DNA of 64,000 nt from assembly GCA_003605115.1 (NCBI GenBank), contig QZKY01000014.1, positions 1 to 64,000 on the forward strand, given 5' to 3'. The DNA comes from Oxalobacter sp. GTDB lineage: Bacteria; Pseudomonadota; Gammaproteobacteria; Burkholderiales; Burkholderiaceae_D. Position 1 is the stretch's first letter. Each line of letters opens with the position of its first letter. A model generated the notes under the pieces. That model was not told the origin of the DNA. It did not search any database and worked only from the letters and a program-made list of their open reading frames with translations. The translations under genes and the position numbers were made by a program. Positions 58,014-64,000 of this stretch are shown in pieces.

Positions 58014-59765
58014 CTACATCGCCCGAAGCTTGTACACCTCATGCTCTATGGCCGCAGGCTCGGTCATATTGAGCACCCTTTTTGCCTTGGTGGCAATCAG
58101 CGCCAAATCACTGTTCAGCACCTCCTGTTTTACGGCCAAAATTTGTGAGGGCTGCATGGAAAACTCTCGCAAACCCATTCCCAGCAAGAGTTTGGTATAT
58201 CGCGGTTCCCCCGCCATCTCGCCGCAAATGGACACCGGCGTGCCGCTTTTTTCGCCAGCACGTATCGTCATGGCCAGCATTTGCAATACGGCGGGGTGTA
58301 AAGGATTGTACAAATGTGCCACCTCGCGATCTGCACGGTCAATGGCCAGTGAATATTGAATCAGGTCATTGGTGCCAATCGAGAGAAAATCCATGCGGCT
58401 GATAAACATCGGCAAGGCCAGTACCGCAGCGGGGATTTCTATCATCGCGCCCACTTCAACATCCGGGTCGAAATTTTTGTTCGTGTTGCGCAATTGCGTC
58501 TTGGCCTGTTCAATCATCGCCAGGGTTTGGTCAATTTCAAACGCGTGAGCAATCATCGGGATCAGCAACTTCACCTTGCCGTATGCCGAGGCGCGCAAAA
58601 TCGCGCGTAATTGCGTCAGAAAGAGTTTTGGCTCTGCCAGACAGTAACGTATCGCGCGCAAGCCCAGAGCCGGATTCAATTCCGTCTGCTCGCCCGGATC
58701 GAGCTGCTTGTCCGCGCCGATATCGAGCGTGCGGATTGTCACGGGTCTGCCGCGCATCATTTCTACGGCTTTTCGATAGGCTTCGAACTGTTCTTCTTCG
58801 CCCGGCGTGTTGTTGGAGCCGCCCTGGCGCCCCAAAAACAGAAACTCGGAGCGAAACAGCCCCACGCCATTGGCACCGACATCCATCGCCGCCGTGCAGT
58901 CATTCGGCAATTCAATATTCGCCATCAGCGCGACAGGGGTACCATCCAGCGTCACTGCTGCGCTTTTTTTCAGTTTCTTGAGTTTTTTCTTGGCTTTTTG
59001 CAGCGTGGCTTGTCGCGTGCGATAGTACTCCAGCACCAGCGGCGAAGGATCCACAATCACCACGCCTGCATCGCCATCGATGACCACCCAGTCATCCTGC
59101 TCGATGAGTGAGGAAGCATTGTTCAAGCCCACCACCGCAGGAATGTCCATGCTGCGCGCCACAATGGCCGTGTGCGATTGCTGCGCGCCCAAATCGGTCA
59201 GAAATCCGTTGAACATGTGATCGCGGAACTGCATCATGTCCGCCGGGGAAATGTCGTGCGCCACCACCACCATCTGTACCTGCTCTGCTTCATCGAGGGC
59301 AACGGGCAGCAGCGGTTTGGCCGTACCGCGCAACACTTTCAGCACGCGCTCGGCAATTTGCTGAACGTCTGCCTTCCGTTCGCGGAGATAAGGTTCCTCC
59401 ATTTCTTCAAACTGCGCGACCAACTCGTCAACTTGCGTCACCAGCGCCCATTCCGCGTTATAGCGTCGCTCCCGTATGATATTGAGCGGCACTTGAGAAA
59501 TCTGCGGATCCGACAGGATCATGGCATGCACATCCAGGAACGCGCGCAACTCCGTCGGCGCGTCTTTGGGCATGTCGGTCCAGATGGTTTCCAGTTCGCG
59601 GTGTACTGTCGTGATGGCATTTTCCAGACGCTGTACTTCCGCCTCTGCTTCTTCCTGCGCAATCAGGTAATGCTGCACGTCCAGCGCGGCAGACGTGATC
59701 AGGTGCGCCCGCCCGATGGCGACGCCGCCTGAGACTGGTATGCCGTGGAGTGTGAAGGAAGCCAT
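58014..59765 (-). CDS. ptsI: PTS enzyme I
   Basis: 583 residues. Phospho-His in DLGAQQSHTAIVARSMDIPAVVG, then the PEP-binding barrel with GLFRSEFLFLGR, IRTLDIGADKQ, NPALGLRAIRY and GTNDLIQYSLAIDR, and active Cys in SICGEMAGE. Takes phosphate from PEP and gives it to HPr. Ends an EIIA-HPr-EI operon. Confidence 0.97.
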   Translation of the reverse strand: MASFTLHGIPVSGGVAIGRAHLITSAALDVQHYLIAQEEAEAEVQRLENAITTVHRELETIWTDMPKDAPTELRAFLDVHAMILSDPQISQVPLNIIRERRYNAEWALVTQVDELVAQFEEMEEPYLRERKADVQQIAERVLKVLRGTAKPLLPVALDEAEQVQMVVVAHDISPADMMQFRDHMFNGFLTDLGAQQSHTAIVARSMDIPAVVGLNNASSLIEQDDWVVIDGDAGVVIVDPSPLVLEYYRTRQATLQKAKKKLKKLKKSAAVTLDGTPVALMANIELPNDCTAAMDVGANGVGLFRSEFLFLGRQGGSNNTPGEEEQFEAYRKAVEMMRGRPVTIRTLDIGADKQLDPGEQTELNPALGLRAIRYCLAEPKLFLTQLRAILRASAYGKVKLLIPMIAHAFEIDQTLAMIEQAKTQLRNTNKNFDPDVEVGAMIEIPAAVLALPMFISRMDFLSIGTNDLIQYSLAIDRADREVAHLYNPLHPAVLQMLAMTIRAGEKSGTPVSICGEMAGEPRYTKLLLGMGLREFSMQPSQILAVKQEVLNSDLALIATKAKRVLNMTEPAAIEHEVYKLRAM

Positions 59766-59778
59766 GATGAATTATTGC

Positions 59779-60048
59779 TTATTCGTCTTCGTCAAATCGG
59801 TTATTGATCAGCGCGAGCAAAGCCTCAATGCATTCTTTTTCATCTTCGCCGTTTGCTTCAAGCTCAAGTTTCGCGCCTTTGCCTGCCGCGAGCATCATGA
59901 CACCCATGATGGATTTGGCATTGATGCGCTGCTTGTTGCGCGTCAGCCAGACGTCGCTCTTGAATTTGGCAGCCAGTTGGGTAAATTTGGCAGAGGCGCG
60001 GGCATGCAAGCCCAGCTTGTTGATAATTTCGATTTCTTTGCTGATCAT
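59779..60048 (-). CDS. ptsH: PTS phosphocarrier HPr
   Basis: 89 residues. Active His16 in KLGLHARASAKF and the Ser46 region INAKSIMGVMML, the site used by HPr kinase where present. 19 nt after EIIA and 13 nt before ptsI. No sugar EIIC is encoded nearby. Confidence 0.97.
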   Translation of the reverse strand: MISKEIEIINKLGLHARASAKFTQLAAKFKSDVWLTRNKQRINAKSIMGVMMLAAGKGAKLELEANGEDEKECIEALLALINNRFDEDE

Positions 60049-60067
60049 TTTTTTCTTCGTCTATGGC

Positions 60068-60457
60068 TTACCAATGTTTGACCTTGACGGCACCGCTGAT
60101 CGCGCCAGACAAGGCTTTTTCAACGACGGTACTCAAATCGTTTTGACGGTAGGTAATCGCCCGCAACAACATCGGCAGACTGATGCCCGCAATCACTTCT
60201 ATGCGACTGCTTACTGGCAGCGCGTTGCAACAATTTGATGGCGTGCCTCCCATCACATCCGTCATGACCAGCACACCAGAACCATCGTCCAGCCGCGCAA
60301 TAGCCTCCAGCGCAAGCGCATTCACTTCACAGGGATCCTGATCGGCGATCACGTCAATCACCTCCAGACGCTCCTGTTTTTCGGAAAACATGTGCGCCGC
60401 CGTGGTCATGAAAGCACTGCCCAGCGGAGCGTGTGTAATGAGAAGTATGCCTACCAT
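60068..60457 (-). CDS. PTS EIIA, mannose-family type
   Basis: 129 residues. MVGILLITHAPLGSAFMTTA holds the phospho-His (His9), and VLVMTDVMGGTPSN is the conserved second motif of EIIA-Man. Without EIIB/C partners it is probably a regulatory phosphate acceptor, as in other Betaproteobacteria whose PTS controls PHB, nitrogen or virulence functions. Confidence 0.93.
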   Translation of the reverse strand: MVGILLITHAPLGSAFMTTAAHMFSEKQERLEVIDVIADQDPCEVNALALEAIARLDDGSGVLVMTDVMGGTPSNCCNALPVSSRIEVIAGISLPMLLRAITYRQNDLSTVVEKALSGAISGAVKVKHW

Positions 60458-60576
60458 AACAATTCAACTGCCTCTGTTTTACTGTACGGGAACCAAGGCT
60501 CCATCTTAGTGGTTAAGCAAGAATCAAGCATTGATCTAATCGTGCAATGTTAACCGTTGATTCTATCGTGACCGCC

Positions 60577-61524
60577 TCATGCTTGCTTTTCCAGCGCATC
60601 CATGAACATCCCTGCAACATTGAACCCCGTTTGCTGCGTAATTTCACGAAAACAGGTCGGGCTGGTGACATTGACTTCAGTCAGCCAATCGCCGATCACA
60701 TCCAGCCCCACCAACAACAAACCGCGCTTGGCCAGGATCGGCGCGAGCGTCTCGGCAATTTCACGATCTCGCGCTGACAGGGCTTGCGCCACGCCTGTGC
60801 CACCTGCTGCGAGGTTGCCGCGCACTTCTCCCGCCTGCGGTATCCGCGCCAAGGCATACGGCACAACTTGGCCATCGATCAGCAAAATGCGTTTGTCGCC
60901 TAAAGCAATCTCCGGAATGTAGCGTTGCGCCATGATGGTTTTGCTGCCGTTACACGTCAGCGTTTCGATGACCGCGCCCAGGTTCATGCCATCTTCTTTC
61001 ACGCGAAACACGCCTGTGCCACCCATGCCATCCAGTGGTTTCAAAATAATGTCACGATGCAGGACGTGAAAATCACGCAATCTTTCTTCGTCGCTTGTCA
61101 CCAGCGTCGGCGCAATGAACTGCGGAAACTGCGCGATGGCGAGCTTTTCATTGTGGTTGCGAATCGCCACCGGTTTGTTGAACACGCGCGCGCCTTGCAA
61201 TTCCGCCAACTCCAGCAAATACGTCGCGTAGACATACTCCATGTCGAAGGGCGGATCCTTGCGTTTGACGATGGCGTTGAACGCTGTCAGCGGCTGGGCG
61301 ACGGGTGCATCGGCGGTGTACCACTGATGAGGGTCGCTGTCGGTCGGCGCCAAATGGATGCGAGATACCTTCGCAACAATCCCGCCATTATCCATCGCCA
61401 TGTCTTGCTGCTCAAACGCATACACTGCATGTCCGAGCTTCGCCGCTTCGACCATCATGGCATAGGTTGAGTCTTTCCAGATTTTGAAGCTCCCCAGCGG
61501 ATCAGCGAGAAATGCTATTTTCAT
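60577..61524 (-). CDS. gshB: Glutathione synthetase
   Basis: 315 residues. [20 protein letters not shown], then ATP-grasp residues in [15 protein letters not shown] and [21 protein letters not shown], and [10 protein letters not shown] near the end. Joins gamma-glutamylcysteine and glycine. Downstream of gshA, with a palindromic repeat in the 115-nt gap. Confidence 0.97.
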   Translation of the reverse strand: MKIAFLADPLGSFKIWKDSTYAMMVEAAKLGHAVYAFEQQDMAMDNGGIVAKVSRIHLAPTDSDPHQWYTADAPVAQPLTAFNAIVKRKDPPFDMEYVYATYLLELAELQGARVFNKPVAIRNHNEKLAIAQFPQFIAPTLVTSDEERLRDFHVLHRDIILKPLDGMGGTGVFRVKEDGMNLGAVIETLTCNGSKTIMAQRYIPEIALGDKRILLIDGQVVPYALARIPQAGEVRGNLAAGGTGVAQALSARDREIAETLAPILAKRGLLLVGLDVIGDWLTEVNVTSPTCFREITQQTGFNVAGMFMDALEKQA

Positions 61525-61560
61525 TTGGAATCATTTCAAGCGAAGTTTGTTTTTGCTTCT

Positions 61561-61624
61561 TTTGAAATTCTGGGGTCAGCGTAATTTTCGCTGCGCAAAA
61601 AAACTGCTGACCCCGAATTTCAAA
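61561..61624. repeat. 64-bp palindrome of the GGGGTCAG...CTGACCCC family
   Basis: Outer arms TTTGAAATTC (61561-61570) and GAATTTCAAA (61615-61624), inner arms GGGGTCAG (61572-61579) and CTGACCCC (61607-61614), with TTCGCTGCGC between. Second copy of the element at 54665. It sits between gshA and gshB. Confidence 0.8.
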
Positions 61625-61639
61625 AAAACACTATTTTCA

Positions 61640-62938
61640 TCAAAAATCTTCCGGATTCGGATCGGTCTTTTCCAATTCCACAGAAGCCGCAAGCAAGGCA
61701 AGCCTCGCCACGACGCCATACATATAGAAGCGATTTGGCGCAGTGGTGCCGGGCGTGGCGCGGAAATCGGGAATCGCATGTTGTTGCGCAAAAGCGAGCG
61801 GCACGAAGTGCGCACCGGGGGCATTCAGGTTTTCATTGATGTCACGCTCGGCATGCACCCGATAAAAGCCGCCCACCACATAGCGATCCATCATGTACAC
61901 CACAGGCTCGGCAACGGCATCGTTGATCCGTTCAAAGGAATGCACGCCTTCCTGCACAATCACTTCGTTCACTTCCAGCCCATCTTTCACCACCGCCATC
62001 TTGTTGCGCTGCTTACGATTGAGATCCTTAATTTCATTGGCATCGGTCACCGTCATGATACCCATGCCATAGGTTCCCGCGTCCGCTTTGACAATCACAA
62101 AAGGCGTTTCGGTTATTTTGTATTCCTTGTATTTGCGCCGAATGCGCATCAGCACTGAATTGACACTGTCGGCCAGACACTCCTCGCCTTCGCTATCGGC
62201 AAAATTGATTTGGCCGCACTTGGCAAAGAAGGGGTTCAACATCCATTGATCGACTCCCACCAAACGTGCGAAGCGCCGCACCACATCGTCGTACGCGGCA
62301 AAATGGTTGCTTTTGCGTCGCACGGTCCAGCCAGCGTGCAGCGGCGGCAGCAAAGTCTGTTCATGCAAATCTTCCAGTATGCCTGGCACACCCGCGCTTA
62401 AATCGTTGTTCAGTAAAATCGTGCAGGGATCAAAATCTTTCAAACCAAGGCGACGGCCATTTTTCGAGCGCACCAGCGGTTCCAGCACCAACATGTTCCC
62501 GTTCGGCAGTGCCACGGGTGTGGGCGCCTTGATTTCCGGCATCAAGGAACCGAGTCGCACGTTCAATCCGGTTTGCCGGAAAATCTTGATGAGCCGCGCA
62601 ATGTTTTGCAAATAAAAAGTGTTGCGCGTATGGTTTTCGGGAATGAGTAAGAGGTTTTTCGCGTCCGGACAATACTTGTCGATCGCTGCCATCGCCGCCT
62701 GCACAATCAGGGGCAGCATGTCGTTCGAGAGATTGTTGAATCCGCCCGGGAAAAGATTGGTATCGACTGGCGCGAGCTTGAACCCTGCATTGCGCAAATC
62801 GACTGAGCAATAAAAAGGAGGCGTGTGATCTTGCCATTCCAGACGAAACCAGCGTTCGATGCCGGGGGTCGCCTCCAATATCTTTTTTTCCAGATCGAGC
62901 AGCGGCCCATTCAGAGCGGTAATGAGATGTGGAACCAT
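61640..62938 (-). CDS. gshA: Glutamate-cysteine ligase (Thiobacillus/Burkholderiales type)
   Basis: 432 residues, AAAAAAGGAAATT before the ATG. It belongs to the proteobacterial GshA type unrelated to E. coli GshA in sequence. Visible: SVDLRNAGFKLAPVDTNLFPGGFNNL near the N-terminus, LLIPENHTRNTFYLQN, FVIVKADAGTYGMGI (ATP-grasp) and YMMDRYVVGGFYRVH. First step of glutathione synthesis; gshA-gshB order as expected. Confidence 0.94.
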   Translation of the reverse strand: MVPHLITALNGPLLDLEKKILEATPGIERWFRLEWQDHTPPFYCSVDLRNAGFKLAPVDTNLFPGGFNNLSNDMLPLIVQAAMAAIDKYCPDAKNLLLIPENHTRNTFYLQNIARLIKIFRQTGLNVRLGSLMPEIKAPTPVALPNGNMLVLEPLVRSKNGRRLGLKDFDPCTILLNNDLSAGVPGILEDLHEQTLLPPLHAGWTVRRKSNHFAAYDDVVRRFARLVGVDQWMLNPFFAKCGQINFADSEGEECLADSVNSVLMRIRRKYKEYKITETPFVIVKADAGTYGMGIMTVTDANEIKDLNRKQRNKMAVVKDGLEVNEVIVQEGVHSFERINDAVAEPVVYMMDRYVVGGFYRVHAERDINENLNAPGAHFVPLAFAQQHAIPDFRATPGTTAPNRFYMYGVVARLALLAASVELEKTDPNPEDF

Positions 62939-63116
62939 AATTTCCTTTTTTAGTGGGGCGTTCTTTTATTGGATTCTAGCGTTTCTCCGCCTAATTTCGG
63001 TCTTTTTTCGCACAAATAATCCGGGAGGTTCGTTTATATCAATGGCCATGCCACACCATTGTCGCTCTGTATCCACGCGTCCCAGCACTATCATGCCCCT
63101 CTGATCAACCCTGTGA

Positions 63117-63150
63117 GCAAAAAAAAGCGCCTCCGAAGAGGCGCTTGAGG
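63117..63150 (-). terminator. Terminator of amt
   Basis: AAGCGCCTC and GAGGCGCTT around a 3-nt loop (about 63125-63146). On the minus strand a T-run follows. It stands 45 nt past the amt stop; the remaining gap to gshA (62939-63116) shows nothing else. Confidence 0.9.
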
Positions 63151-63191
63151 TGACCGCTTTCGCAGCTAAGGACTTACAAAGCTTGCTTCTC

Positions 63192-64000
63192 TTACAGGTG
63201 GTACGCCGATTCGCCGTGGGTCGTAATGTCCAGACCTTCGCGCTCTTCCTCTTCCGGCACACGCAAGCCAATCACCAAATCCACCAGCTTGTAGGCAATG
63301 AAGGAAACAATCGCGGACCAGATAATGCAGACACCGACTGCCTGCGTTTGCACCCACACTTGACCGAGGATGGAATACGGGTCAGCAGAGGCCGCATTCG
63401 TTACGTAGTCAAAGAGGCCTTGTCCGCCCAGGGATGGGGAGGCAAACACGCCTGTCAACAAGGCGCCGAGGATACCGCCAACGCCATGCACACCGAACAC
63501 GTCAAGCGAGTCGTCCGCACCCAAAAGTTTCTTGAGCCCGGTCACACCCCACAGGCAGATGGCGCCTGCCAGCAAACCAATCACGAGAGCGCCCATCGGA
63601 CCGATGAACCCGCAAGCTGGTGTCACTGCAACCAGACCCGCAACCGCACCGGATGCTGCCCCCAGCAGGGAGGGTTTACGCTTGATGATCCATTCCGCGC
63701 CCACCCAGCTTACGGTAGCTGCCGCCGTTGCGAGCAAGGTATTGATGAAGGCGAGCGTTGAGATATCGTTCGCTTCCAGCGCAGACCCGGCGTTGAAACC
63801 AAACCAGCCGACCCACAGCAAAGCGGCGCCAATCATAGTCATCGTCAAGGAGTGCGGTGCCATGGAATCCTTGCCCAAACCGACGCGCTTGCCGATCAAA
63901 TATGCGCCAACCAAACCCGCCACCGCGGCATTGATGTGCACAACCGTGCCACCCGCAAAGTCCAGGGCACCTTTTTGGAACAGAAAGCCCGCCTTGGCCG
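63192..64000 (-). CDS. amt: Ammonium transporter, C-terminal part (cut by window edge)
   Basis: About 269 residues visible and open to the window edge; the frame includes FAGGTVVHINAAVAGLVGAYLIGKR, a family hallmark, so the ATG/GTG starts inside it are not real. Further marks are LLWVGWFGFNAGSAL, a conserved twin-His-type helix, FGVHGVGGILGALLTGVFA and the C-terminal DLVIGLRVPEEEEREGLD, which meets PII protein in the family. Imports ammonium; glnK is expected beyond the edge. Confidence 0.96.
   Translation of the reverse strand, partial: AKAGFLFQKGALDFAGGTVVHINAAVAGLVGAYLIGKRVGLGKDSMAPHSLTMTMIGAALLWVGWFGFNAGSALEANDISTLAFINTLLATAAATVSWVGAEWIIKRKPSLLGAASGAVAGLVAVTPACGFIGPMGALVIGLLAGAICLWGVTGLKKLLGADDSLDVFGVHGVGGILGALLTGVFASPSLGGQGLFDYVTNAASADPYSILGQVWVQTQAVGVCIIWSAIVSFIAYKLVDLVIGLRVPEEEEREGLDITTHGESAYHL

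Overview
The window is about 64 kb of chromosomal DNA from a betaproteobacterium, most likely Burkholderiales and probably Oxalobacteraceae. Grounds for this are oxalyl-CoA decarboxylase plus formyl-CoA:oxalate CoA-transferase, thiL-pgpA-pncC and metX-metW gene pairs, a PTS made only of EIIA-HPr-EI, the Thiobacillus/Burkholderiales-type GshA, and intergenic palindromes of the GGGGTCAG...CTGACCCC kind. I cannot fix the genus: Oxc and Frc are clearly homologous to, but diverged from, the Oxalobacter formigenes enzymes as I remember them.

Layout. 1-6.7 kb is a phosphate-starvation region. pstS and the start of pstC lie left; to the right are a GT28-type diacylglycerol glycosyltransferase (agt), an unknown 4-TM protein, a HAD hydrolase, a PlcP-type phospholipase C and a PstS-like/OmpA fusion. 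Pho-box-like 11-bp direct repeats stand before four of these transcription units, which together look like a regulon that swaps phospholipids for glycolipids. 6.7-14 kb has lgt, an AGCS symporter, a secreted coiled-coil protein, a small secreted His/Tyr-rich protein, a 4-OT tautomerase and an AAA ATPase. 14-16 kb is pncC-pgpA-thiL. 16-20.7 kb holds frc followed by sucCD, divergent from a Crp/Fnr-type regulator. 20.7-25 kb has glmU and phosphoketolase.

25-32.4 kb is the most unusual part. Two divergent operons share a promoter region that carries four CTTAAC-type repeats spaced exactly 11 bp apart. The left operon encodes a UbiE-like methyltransferase, a class I prenyl-synthase-like protein and a LolCD/MacB-like ABC transporter. 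The right one encodes a small exported Lys/Ala/Glu-rich protein, a signal-less ApbE, RnfC and RnfD, without the other rnf genes. It may be an undescribed membrane redox module.

32.5-44.4 kb has glmS-ispB, tRNA-Pro(CGG), two tandem alpha/beta hydrolases (the second has lost its nucleophilic serine), oxc, murJ, rplU-rpmA-obg and proB. 44.4-52.4 kb has a periplasmic-sensor GGDEF/EAL protein, ahpF, ahpC, cheV and an isolated trpB. 52.4-54.8 kb is a small accessory patch: brnTA, phnA/yjdM, an AT-rich DUF2971 gene and repeats. 54.8-64 kb has ampG, metW, metX behind a SAM-II-like riboswitch with a terminator, the PTS genes, gshB, gshA and the 3' part of amt.

Two regulatory links stand out. The palindrome TTGAC-N4-GTCAA occurs twice between frc and the divergent Crp-type gene and once upstream of oxc, 19 kb away. 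This suggests a dedicated regulator of oxalate catabolism. The Pho-box set ties the first 6 kb into one phosphate response. All positions were read by eye; nothing was searched or aligned by program.
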